12,861 nt of DNA from Stomatobaculum longum (GTDB lineage: Bacteria; Bacillota; Clostridia; Lachnospirales; Lachnospiraceae): positions 1 through 12,861 of the forward strand of contig CAJPKN010000036.1 in assembly GCA_905370385.1 (NCBI GenBank). Direction: 5' to 3'. How positions within the stretch are numbered: the first letter of the stretch is position 1; each line of letters begins with the position of its first letter. The notes under the pieces were generated by a model that did not search any database, was not told the DNA's origin, and saw only the letters and a list, made by a program, of their open reading frames with translations. A program made the translations under genes and the position numbers. Shown here piece after piece: positions 8,301 to 12,861 of the stretch.

Positions 8301-8884
8301 CCGGCAAGGATATCAACATCCTCGTCTTCGATACCGAGGTGTATTCGAACACCGGCGGTCAGTCCTCCAAGTCCACCAAGACCGGTGCAATCGCACAGTT
8401 CGCGGCAGGCGGTAAGGAGACCAAGAAGAAGGATCTCGCAGGCATCGCGATGACCTACGGCTATGTCTATGTCGCGCAGATCAGCATGGGTGCGGATATG
8501 AACCAGGCACTCAAGGCAATTGCCGAGGCAGAGGCTTATCCGGGTCCGTCCCTGATCCTTGCTTACTCGCCCTGTATCAACCACGGCATCAAGAAGGGCA
8601 TGAACAAGGCTATGACCGAGGAGAAGCTTGCGGTTGAGTCCGGTTACTGGAACAACTTCCGCTTCAACCCGGCTGCCGAGAAGAAGTTTACGCTCGACTC
8701 CAAGCCGCCGAAGGAAGGCGAGTACAGAGAGTTCCTCATGGGCGAGGTTCGTTATAACTCCCTTATGCTGAAGAACCCGGAGAGAGCAGAGAAGCTCTTC
8801 ACGCAGAACGAGCAGGATGCAATGGCTCGTTACGAGTACCTGAAGAAGCTGGTCACGCTCTACGACGACAGCAAGACCGAGTAA
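5342..8884 (+). CDS. nifJ: pyruvate:ferredoxin (flavodoxin) oxidoreductase, single-chain
   Basis: A 1180-residue cytoplasmic enzyme that oxidises pyruvate with CoA to acetyl-CoA and CO2, passing electrons to ferredoxin or flavodoxin. Length and order match the homodimeric family. The N-terminal domain carries YPITPSSPMAEH (28-39) with Thr31. The two-cluster ferredoxin domain has Cys694, 697, 700, 704 and Cys748, 751, 754, 758. The thiamine-diphosphate domain has Cys819, 822, 847 and 1078 for the proximal 4Fe-4S cluster, and GDGWAYDIG (969-977) plus NTGGQ for cofactor and Mg binding. These cysteines sit 7 residues after the positions I recall from the Desulfovibrio africanus enzyme, so all three clusters look intact. 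The start is supported by GGGAGG (5330-5335), and tandem stops TAA-TAG end the gene. Codon use is strongly biased, with TTA, CTA and TCA absent, which fits high expression. It is flanked by its own promoter and terminator, so it is monocistronic. Confidence 0.98.
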   Translation: MARKWKTMDGNQAAAHASYAFTDVAAIYPITPSSPMAEHTDEWATQGLKNIFGHTVQITEMQSEAGAAGAVHGSLVAGALTTTYTASQGLLLMIPNLYKIAGEMLPGVFNVSARAIATHALSIFGDHSDVYACRQTGCAMLCESSVQEVMDLTPVAHLAAIKGKIPFINFFDGFRTSHEIQKIQIWDYEDLKDMADFDAIQAFRDKALNPNHAEEKGQAQNPDVFFQINESRNQYYDRLPEIVQDYMDKVNAKLGTDYKLFNYYGAEDAEVVIVAMGSVNDTIEETVDHLLKQGKKVGLVKVRLYRPFSAKALVEALPKSVKRIEVLDRTKEAGSIGEPLYLDVVAALRDTEFANVPIFTGRYGLGSKDTTPKDIVAVFENTEKKRFTVGIVDDVTHLSLETGANLVTTPEGTTNCKFWGLGADGTVGANKNSIKIIGDNTDMYAQAYFDYDSKKSGGVTMSHLRFGHKPIKSTYLIHQADFVACHNPAYIRKYNMVQELVDGGTFLLNCAWSDAELEEHLPGQVKKYIYDHKINLYTIDGVKIGIETGMGPTRINTILQSAFFKLTGIIPEEKAIGLMKDAAQKTYGRKGEDVVKKNWNAIDAGVSGAHKVEIPESWKDAQDEGLEFTHATHGPESVQKFVNTIQSAVNAQEGNKLPVSAFMDYMDGSTPNGTAAYEKRGIAVNVPVWNPDTCVQCTQCSYVCPHAAIRPVAMTEEEAKNAPEGMKMTDLKMMPGYKFAINVSVLDCTGCGSCANVCPGNVKNQTLVMQPLADNADKQPFFDYAVTLPEKQEVIDKFKMSTVKGSQFKKPLLEFSGACAGCGETPYAKLVTQLFGDRMYISNATGCSSIWGNSSPSTPYTTNEKGQGPAWDNSLFEDNAEFGYGMLLANRAIRDGLKGKVEELNETASNDETKKACQAWLDTYSVGATNGAATDALIEALEKDGSELAKEILKQKDFLNKKSQWIFGGDGWAYDIGFGGVDHVLASGKDINILVFDTEVYSNTGGQSSKSTKTGAIAQFAAGGKETKKKDLAGIAMTYGYVYVAQISMGADMNQALKAIAEAEAYPGPSLILAYSPCINHGIKKGMNKAMTEEKLAVESGYWNNFRFNPAAEKKFTLDSKPPKEGEYREFLMGEVRYNSLMLKNPERAEKLFTQNEQDAMARYEYLKKLVTLYDDSKTE

Positions 8885-8903
8885 TAGATGACGACCATAC
8901 GAA

Positions 8904-8932
8904 AGGGGCGGACGAAAGTCCGCCTCTTTTTT
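8904..8932 (+). terminator. intrinsic terminator of the oxidoreductase gene
   Basis: A 10-bp stem (AGGGGCGGAC at 8904-8913, GTCCGCCTCT at 8918-8927, one G-U pair) is capped by a GAAA tetraloop and followed by a T-run (8927-8932). It begins 19 bp after the stop codon. Confidence 0.95.
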
Positions 8933-9242
8933 GCGTGTGGTTGGGAAAAAGGATTGATTAGTCAAAAAGACCGGCCACTCCCTCTTGCAATGCTTGAGAA
9001 TCGAGCGCTGCGGAAAGGTATTTTCTTTGAAGTTAGATGAAGGGGGCAGGTGCAAAGTGACACCGGGGGGAGAATGCAGACACGCAGCGCCGGTAACGAC
9101 TCGTTCTGTATGTGACAGATATACTAGCCGGAATCAATTCACAAAGAAGAAAGAACGGCAAAGGGCGGGTCACACCTGCCGTAAAGTCGGTTCATTAGAA
9201 TTGCGGCTTTACGAACGACAGTGAAAAGAGAGAGCAAATACA
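8933..9242. other. gene-free stretch with several stem-loops
   Basis: No convincing coding sequence. I see three stem-loops: ACCGG (9062-9066)/CCGGT (9090-9094) with a nested TGC/GCA; GGCGGG (9164-9169)/CCTGCC (9175-9180), one G-U; and GTAAAGTCG (9181-9189)/CGGCTTTAC (9204-9212), one G-U. The last two abut. A possible -10 TATACT sits at 9120-9125 without a good -35. None is followed by a T-run. A 79-codon open frame at 8985-9224 lacks an RBS. Confidence 0.5.
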
Positions 9243-9254
9243 AAACATTTGTTC
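9243..9254. promoter_or_regulatory. degenerate LexA (SOS) box candidate
   Basis: AAACATTTGTTC differs at two positions from GAACATATGTTC, a typical Firmicute LexA site, and keeps the AAC-N4-GTT core. It lies 32 bp upstream of the -10 box of a Y-family polymerase gene, a class that is often LexA-controlled. The match is imperfect, so this is inference. Confidence 0.4.
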
Positions 9255-9286
9255 TGATTTTGCGTGCGCTGCGTCTCAATTTCGCG

Positions 9287-9292
9287 TATAAT
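9287..9292 (+). promoter_or_regulatory. -10 box of the polymerase/YolD operon
   Basis: A consensus TATAAT at 9287-9292 is preceded by TTTCGCG. No convincing -35 occurs at 16-18 bp; TTGCGT at 9260-9265 would need a 21-bp spacer. A weak basal promoter would suit a regulated repair polymerase. Transcription would start near 9299. Confidence 0.5.
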
Positions 9293-9318
9293 AAAGATGA
9301 AGGATTGAGCAAACAGAG

Positions 9319-9335
9319 AGGAGGGAAGCGTCACG
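9319..9335 (+). promoter_or_regulatory. strong RBS placed for a non-canonical ACG start
   Basis: AGGAGG (9319-9324) is followed by 8 nt and then ACG (9333-9335), in frame with the polymerase. No ATG, GTG or TTG occurs in this frame between the stop codon at 9306-9308 and ATG 9414. The RBS is ideal in sequence and spacing for ACG and lies 90 bp too far upstream for 9414. Confidence 0.7.
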
Positions 9336-10841
9336 GAAGCGCGTACTTACATCGCAATTGATTTAAAGTCGTTCTACGCCTCGGTAGAGTGCCGGGAACT
9401 TGGACTGGACCCGATGGATACCAATCTTGTGGTCGCGGATGAGAGCCGCACCGATAAGACCATATGCCTCGCTGCATCGCCCTCTCTCAAAAGCTTCGGT
9501 GTTCCGGGACGTGCCCGTTTGTTTGAGGTAAAACAGAGGCTAAAAGAAGTAAACGCCTTTCGCCGCAGGGAGCTGAGAGGCAGGGATTTTTCCGGCAGTT
9601 CCCATTTCGCATCTGAGCTAAAGGAGAATCCCGCGCTTGCCGCGGACTTTTTGATTGCAAAGCCCCGCATGGCGCACTACATGGCCTATAGCACGAATAT
9701 TTATGCAATCTATATGAAGTACGTCGCCCCGGAGGACATCATCGTCTACTCGATCGACGAGGTCTTTCTGGATGTGACGGCCTATCTAAAAACCTATCGC
9801 CTTACGGCGAAGGAACTTGCGAAAAAGATGATGCTGGATGTTCTTGAAAGCACCGGCATCACAGCGACAGCGGGAATCGGGACGAACCTCTATCTCGCAA
9901 AGGTTGCTATGGATATCAGGGCAAAGCACAGTCCTGCGGATGAAAACGGCGTTCGCATTGCGGCGCTGGATGAGCTGCGTTACCGCAGGGAACTCTGGTC
10001 CCACCGACCGCTCACGGACTTCTGGCGAGTCGGGCGCGGGTATACGCGGAAACTCGAAGCCTACGGGATCTATACGATGGGAGATGTGGCGCGCTGTTCT
10101 CTGCAAGATGAGGACTTACTCTATCGTCTTTTCGGAAAGAATGCAGAGCTCTTAATCGACCATGCCTGGGGCTATGAGCCCTGCGGCATTGCGGATGTAA
10201 AGGCCTACCGTCCGGCGAGCAAGAGCCTCGGAGAAGGGCAGGTGTTACAAACGCCCTATGAAGCCGAAAAGGCAAAAATCGTGATGCTCGAGATGGCGGA
10301 TGCTCTTGCCCTTCAACTCGTGGAAAAAGAACTTGTGACCGACCAAGTGGTTTTGACAGTCGGCTACGATCTTGAGAACCTAAGTGACCCCGAGCGCCGC
10401 AAACACTATCGCGGCGAGATTGTCACGGACTACTACGGACGGCAGCTTCCGAAGCATGCGCACGGGAGCGAAGGCTTGCCGCACTACAGCTCTTCGGCGC
10501 GGGAGCTGGTCGCGGTGTTTTCCGCACTCTTTGACCGCATTGTGAATCCCGCGCTTACGGTTCGCAGACTGGCACTCAGCGCAAGCCATGTGATTACGGA
10601 GAGAGAGGCAGGGAAACGTTTCGAGGGCTATGCACAGCTCAGTCTCTTCACCGACTACGCGGCGGAGGAGGCAAAGCAGGCAGAGGAGACAGCGCGGCGG
10701 GAGCGCGAGCGGAAATTACAGGAGGCGACCCTCGCAATCAAGAAAAAGTTCGGAAAGAATGCGCTGCTAAAGGGGCGCAGTCTCTTAGACGGCGCGACCG
10801 GAAAGGACAGAAATGAGCAGATCGGAGGGCACAGGGCGTGA
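9333..10841 (+). CDS. Y-family DNA polymerase (ImpB/MucB/SamB, UmuC-like) with apparent ACG start
   Basis: A 502-residue translesion polymerase if counted from ACG 9333. Right after that codon the frame reads EARTYIAIDLKSFYASVE (2-19), the start of the Y-family palm, with metal-binding Asp10 and the aromatic steric-gate region FY (14-15). The second catalytic motif is SIDE (140-143), with Asp142 and Glu143. The fingers contain DESRT and PGRARLFEV, typical of the clostridial branch. A helix-hairpin-helix/thumb region and a little-finger domain follow. QLSLF (435-439) is a textbook beta-clamp-binding motif. The basic C-terminus contains RNEQIGGH, also typical of this branch. It is expected to copy damaged DNA with low fidelity. 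Starting at ATG 9414 would give 475 residues and lose Asp10 and the steric gate, so it is very unlikely for a working enzyme. The alternative to an ACG start is a recent ATG-to-ACG mutation or a base error. The gene overlaps the YolD-like gene by 4 bp. Confidence 0.9.
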   Translation, partial: TEARTYIAIDLKSFYASVECRELGLDPMDTNLVVADESRTDKTICLAASPSLKSFGVPGRARLFEVKQRLKEVNAFRRRELRGRDFSGSSHFASELKENPALAADFLIAKPRMAHYMAYSTNIYAIYMKYVAPEDIIVYSIDEVFLDVTAYLKTYRLTAKELAKKMMLDVLESTGITATAGIGTNLYLAKVAMDIRAKHSPADENGVRIAALDELRYRRELWSHRPLTDFWRVGRGYTRKLEAYGIYTMGDVARCSLQDEDLLYRLFGKNAELLIDHAWGYEPCGIADVKAYRPASKSLGEGQVLQTPYEAEKAKIVMLEMADALALQLVEKELVTDQVVLTVGYDLENLSDPERRKHYRGEIVTDYYGRQLPKHAHGSEGLPHYSSSARELVAVFSALFDRIVNPALTVRRLALSASHVITEREAGKRFEGYAQLSLFTDYAAEEAKQAEETARRERERKLQEATLAIKKKFGKNALLKGRSLLDGATGKDRNEQIGGHRA

Positions 10842-11263
10842 GCGGGGTGTACGATGACATCTTACATTTAGCGCGACCGCAGTCAAAGAAGCATAGGCCC
10901 ATGCCGATGGAGGACAGAGCCGCGCAGTTTTTGCCCTTTGCGGCACTCACCGGTTACGATGCCGCGGTCTCGGAGACCGCAAGACTCACCGAAGCGCGTG
11001 TGGAACTGGATCCGCAGGAGGCAGAGCGCCTCGGGGAGCGGCTCGCGGAACTTGCGAAGCGGCAGAAGGAGCAGCCGGAACTGAGTCTCTTATACTATGT
11101 GCCGGATGCGCGCAAGGCGGGCGGCGCTTATGTAACGGTAAGCGGGCGGCTCAGGAAGATAACGGACTTCCCGCGATGCATATACCTGACGGACGGAATC
11201 CGGATTCCGATTGAGGATATCGTAGCGGTGGAAAGTCCCTGTTTCAGCGAGGACATTGCTTGA
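10838..11263 (+). CDS. YolD-like protein, partner of the Y-family polymerase
   Basis: A 141-residue soluble protein starting at GTG 10838, within the 4-bp overlap GTGA with the polymerase stop; GGAGGG at 10824-10829 is well spaced. The N-terminal half has the YolD-like signature: YDDILHL (5-11), then SKKHRPMPMEDRAAQFLPF and ALTGYDA. The middle (about 48-76) is a charged Glu/Arg helix. The C-terminal half is beta-rich (YVTVSGRLRKI, IRIPIEDIVAVE), consistent with a small beta barrel. YolD-like proteins are commonly encoded beside UmuC/UvrX-type polymerases and have been compared with UmuD; their exact role is unsettled. The overlap implies translational coupling and a functional pair. I see no strong terminator after it; GCTTG/CAAGC at 11259-11271 is only a 5-bp hairpin. 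Confidence 0.88.
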   Translation: MSGVYDDILHLARPQSKKHRPMPMEDRAAQFLPFAALTGYDAAVSETARLTEARVELDPQEAERLGERLAELAKRQKEQPELSLLYYVPDARKAGGAYVTVSGRLRKITDFPRCIYLTDGIRIPIEDIVAVESPCFSEDIA

Positions 11264-11348
11264 TTCAAGCGACTTTTGGGAGTAGAGTAAGTAGATAAAC
11301 AGGGCGGTGCAGGCGGCTCTTCGAAACGCGGAGACAGGAGGATCAAAG

Positions 11349-11996
11349 ATGGCGACATGTGCGATTTGCGGTCAGAAAGTTATCTTAAAAAAGGTACTGG
11401 TCAGGGGGTTTAAGTATGTCTGTTATGATTGTGTGAAGGCGGCCGGCCACAATCCCTTCCTCTGGCTCGGCAATATGAGAACGACAGTGCCGGAACTGAG
11501 GGAACGAATTTTAAAGTTTCATCCTGAGCGCGAGCCTTTTTTGCTGCGCGAGCCCGAAGCTCCACGCGGGTCGCAGACAGAGGTCAAGAATATTCGGGAC
11601 TGCTGGGGAATGATTCCGTACTGCGCCATTTGCAGTCAGAAAGTTCAATTCAATAAAGTTATGGTCAAAGGGCATTACTATGTCTGCTTTGATTGTGTGA
11701 GAGCTGCCGGTTACAATCCCTTCCTCTGGCTCGGCCCCTGGAAGACGACAGCGCAGGAACTAAAGGAACGAATTGTAAAGCTTCATCCTGAGCGGGAGCC
11801 GTTGTTGCCGCGTGAACCCATCCCCCTGAGCGATGAGGAGTGCTATCTTGAGCGTCTCGGAACCGATATTAAAAATATGCAAGAGAAAAACCGGCAAAAG
11901 AGAGGGAACAATGGGCTGGGTACGATTGTTTTGATTTCGTTGTTGCTCACGCCGTTTGGTGTACTGTCCGAGCTCATGAAGGATAAAAAGCGATAA
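11349..11996 (+). CDS. tandem four-cysteine zinc-finger protein with C-terminal membrane anchor (DUF4428-like)
   Basis: A 215-residue protein starting at ATG 11349, with AGGAGG at 11336-11341 ideally placed (the longer frame from 11307 has no RBS). It has two copies of one module. Copy 1 is about residues 4-69, with Cys4, Cys7, Cys25 and Cys28; copy 2 is about 92-157, with Cys92, Cys95, Cys113 and Cys116. The spacing C-x2-C-x17-C-x2-C indicates one zinc ion per module and resembles DUF4428 domains, although that family name is my best guess. Both copies continue with AAGxNPFLWLG and HPEREP. A charged linker follows, then one hydrophobic segment (about 189-207) and a basic end (KDKKR), suggesting a tail-anchored protein with both fingers in the cytoplasm. 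Function is unknown. It starts 85 bp after the YolD-like gene, and only a weak promoter candidate (TTGATT 11260, TAGAGT 11283) lies between, so read-through from the polymerase operon is possible. Confidence 0.82.
   Translation: MATCAICGQKVILKKVLVRGFKYVCYDCVKAAGHNPFLWLGNMRTTVPELRERILKFHPEREPFLLREPEAPRGSQTEVKNIRDCWGMIPYCAICSQKVQFNKVMVKGHYYVCFDCVRAAGYNPFLWLGPWKTTAQELKERIVKLHPEREPLLPREPIPLSDEECYLERLGTDIKNMQEKNRQKRGNNGLGTIVLISLLLTPFGVLSELMKDKKR
11358..11819 (+). repeat. 264-bp-offset intragenic duplication in the zinc-finger gene
   Basis: Unit 1 (11358-11555) and unit 2 (11622-11819) are 198 bp each, and the encoded modules are identical at 45 of 66 residues by my count. The DNA is also similar, with 21 identical consecutive bases at 11451-11471 and 11715-11735 over the NPFLWLG region. 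Confidence 0.9.
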
Positions 11997-12157
11997 ACGC
12001 GCGATTTGCCGCATGAAAAACTGCGCGTGCTAACGGAGGCAGAGGTGTTTGCGAATTACAAGCGAGTTCGAGGATGTGAACGCAAGTGAGAGAGGAAAAC
12101 TGAATGAATTTTGCTCGAGTGTTCATTGAAATTTCGGCGTTTTGCTGCGCATTGCAC
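11997..12157. other. intergenic stretch without a supported gene
   Basis: No established gene. ACGCGC (11997-12002) and GCGCGT (12023-12028) form an inverted repeat with a 20-nt loop and no T-run. Two very short frames have plausible ribosome binding sites (GTG 12045-12089, 14 residues; ATG 12104-12172, 22 residues) but no other support. Confidence 0.5.
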
Positions 12158-12186
12158 TTGATTTGTCCATAAGCAGAACCTATAAT
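12158..12186 (+). promoter_or_regulatory. strong sigma-A promoter upstream of the transporter leader
   Basis: TTGATT (12158-12163) and TATAAT (12181-12186) are separated by exactly 17 bp. This is the best -35/-10 pair in the window. Transcription would start near 12193, about 280 nt before the transporter ATG. Confidence 0.8.
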
Positions 12187-12192
12187 AAAAAC

Positions 12193-12376
12193 AGAACAAT
12201 TCGAGTTTGATAGGTTAATAACGGCGCGCAGGTTGCAAAATACAGATAGCTGTCATAAAAAGTGCAAACGAAAGCGGTTTGGACTTAACTTTGATAAGGA
12301 ACGGTTACATGAGTGACACGTTTTCGTCTCACGCCATAGGAAAGAACGGTCACGCATTGCGGAACCGTTCTTTTTT
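12193..12376 (+). ncRNA. structured leader (attenuator/riboswitch-like) or small RNA of about 185 nt
   Basis: Between the strong promoter and an intrinsic terminator lies a transcript with several stem-loops: ACAG/CTGT (12242-12253), CAAAC/GTTTG (12265-12281) and GTGACACG/CGTCTCAC (12313-12332, one mismatch, TTTT loop), followed by the terminator. GAACGGTT at 12299-12306 can pair perfectly over 8 bp with AACCGTTC at 12363-12370, the 3' arm of the terminator, and so could act as an antiterminator. This arrangement suggests conditional termination ahead of the transporter gene. I do not recognise a known riboswitch class, and a free-standing small RNA is an equally fair reading. The start and end follow the predicted promoter and terminator. 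Confidence 0.5.
12341..12376 (+). terminator. intrinsic terminator in the transporter leader
   Basis: The stem AAAGAACGGT (12341-12350) pairs with ACCGTTCTTT (12364-12373). The 13-nt loop can itself form CGC/GCG, and a T-run extends to 12376. It sits 96 bp upstream of the transporter ATG and downstream of a strong promoter, so it must either end a small RNA or be bypassed to express the transporter. Confidence 0.88.
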
Positions 12377-12472
12377 AGTCCGAAAAACAGGCGTCAAACT
12401 TGCTTGCGCAATGTGTTTACCTTTGTATCTGACAGGAAGTCTGAGAAAGAGAAAATCTTCGGAGGAAGTAAG

Positions 12473-12861
12473 ATGTGGGAGATGCTTTGGCCTTTGCTGT
12501 TGATTGTGGGATCAAATTGTTTTTACAACATTTGTACGAAATCGATGCCGAAGGGCGCAAATACCTTCGGAGCGCTCACCATCACGTATCTTGCTGCCGG
12601 GGGAGTATCGGCAGCCCTGTTCCTTGCGAGTGTCAAACCGAACGCCCTGCTTCCGGAACTCGGCAAGGCGAACTGGACTTCGTATGTCCTCGGTCTGTCG
12701 ATTGTGGGAATCGAGGTCGGGTATGTGTTTCTGTACCGCTCCGGTTGGAAGGTGAGTAACGGTGCGCTGACATCGAGTATGTGTCTCGCCCTTGCACTGC
12801 TGGTGATCGGCTTTCTGGTCTACCGGGAGCACATCAGCATCAAACAGCTCGCCGGCATTCT
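12473..12861 (+). CDS. 5' part of a drug/metabolite (EamA-type) transporter
   Basis: The frame is open from ATG 12473 to the window end (129 complete codons, no stop), so the gene is truncated by the window. GGAGGA at 12461-12466 is a strong, well-spaced RBS. The protein is very hydrophobic, with four likely membrane segments: about 4-22, 31-53, 70-88 and 98-117. The polar residues between them are sparse, and the segment ending in LVYREHISIKQLAGI (115-129) resembles the end of the first EamA repeat, where a conserved Glu is followed by a helix with Gly. Ten-helix DMT transporters would need about 290 residues, so less than half is visible. The substrate cannot be told from the sequence. Its leader contains a terminator and alternative pairings, which suggests regulation by attenuation. 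Confidence 0.8.
   Translation, partial: MWEMLWPLLLIVGSNCFYNICTKSMPKGANTFGALTITYLAAGGVSAALFLASVKPNALLPELGKANWTSYVLGLSIVGIEVGYVFLYRSGWKVSNGALTSSMCLALALLVIGFLVYREHISIKQLAGI

Noticed and set aside
5324..9055. A 1243-codon open frame on the minus strand across the oxidoreductase gene
   Set aside because: It is in exact codon register with the sense gene, and stays open only because the sense gene avoids TTA, CTA and TCA codons. The sense protein is conserved with all cofactor residues, so the antisense frame is a codon-bias shadow.
8985..9224. A 79-codon frame before the polymerase operon
   Set aside because: No RBS, Arg/Lys/Cys-rich random-looking product, overlaps stem-loops.
9414..9416. ATG 9414 as the start of the polymerase
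   Set aside because: It has no RBS and would remove the first catalytic aspartate and steric gate; the ideal RBS is 90 bp upstream.
12226..12320. Resemblance of the leader to a c-di-GMP-I (GEMM) riboswitch (CAGG, two GCAAA segments, CGGTTAC)
   Set aside because: The GNRA-capped stem and the GGGACGCAAAGCC-type block are missing and the spacing is wrong; I cannot support the assignment.
12279..12503. A 74-codon frame over the transporter leader
   Set aside because: It runs through the intrinsic terminator, lacks an RBS and overlaps the start of the transporter in another frame.

Overview
This 12.9-kb window looks like ordinary chromosome from an anaerobic, Gram-positive Firmicute, most likely a Clostridia/Lachnospiraceae-type organism with fairly high G+C (about mid-50s percent by eye). 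The evidence is a single-chain pyruvate:ferredoxin oxidoreductase, a VanW/G5-type envelope protein, a Y-family polymerase coupled to a YolD-like protein, strong AGGAGG-type ribosome binding sites and sigma-A-like promoters. Genus-level assignment is not possible from the sequence alone. All supported genes are on the + strand. I see no tRNA, rRNA, CRISPR, insertion sequence or prophage gene.

Layout. (1) 1-663: the 3' end of an unrecognised beta-rich protein. (2) 709-3000: a two-gene membrane operon, with its own promoter and a very clear terminator. It encodes a small DUF2752 protein and a 581-residue protein that joins a zinc ribbon, an alanine-rich helix, several membrane segments and four DUF898-like half-repeats. 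(3) 3264-5202: a monocistronic VanW-domain protein with an extended -10 promoter. (4) 5228-8932: pyruvate:ferredoxin oxidoreductase with a strong RBS, a long inverted repeat across its promoter and a textbook terminator. (5) 8933-11263: a gene-free stretch with stem-loops, a degenerate LexA-like box, then a Y-family polymerase whose real start appears to be a non-canonical ACG, overlapping a YolD-like gene by 4 bp. (6) 11349-11996: a tandemly duplicated four-cysteine zinc-finger protein with a C-terminal membrane anchor. (7) 12158-12861: a strong promoter, a structured transcript of about 185 nt ending in an intrinsic terminator, then the 5' part of a drug/metabolite-type transporter gene.

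How the genes work together. The window is a series of short independent transcription units and not one pathway. The oxidoreductase is central fermentative metabolism. The polymerase/YolD pair is a likely SOS-type mutagenic repair unit. The DUF2752, zinc-ribbon/DUF898-like, VanW and tandem zinc-finger proteins are membrane or envelope proteins of poorly known role. The points most worth a second look are the ACG start of the polymerase (the nearest ATG would remove a catalytic aspartate), the terminator/alternative-pairing structure ahead of the transporter, the inverted repeat over the oxidoreductase promoter, and the two recently duplicated membrane/zinc proteins.
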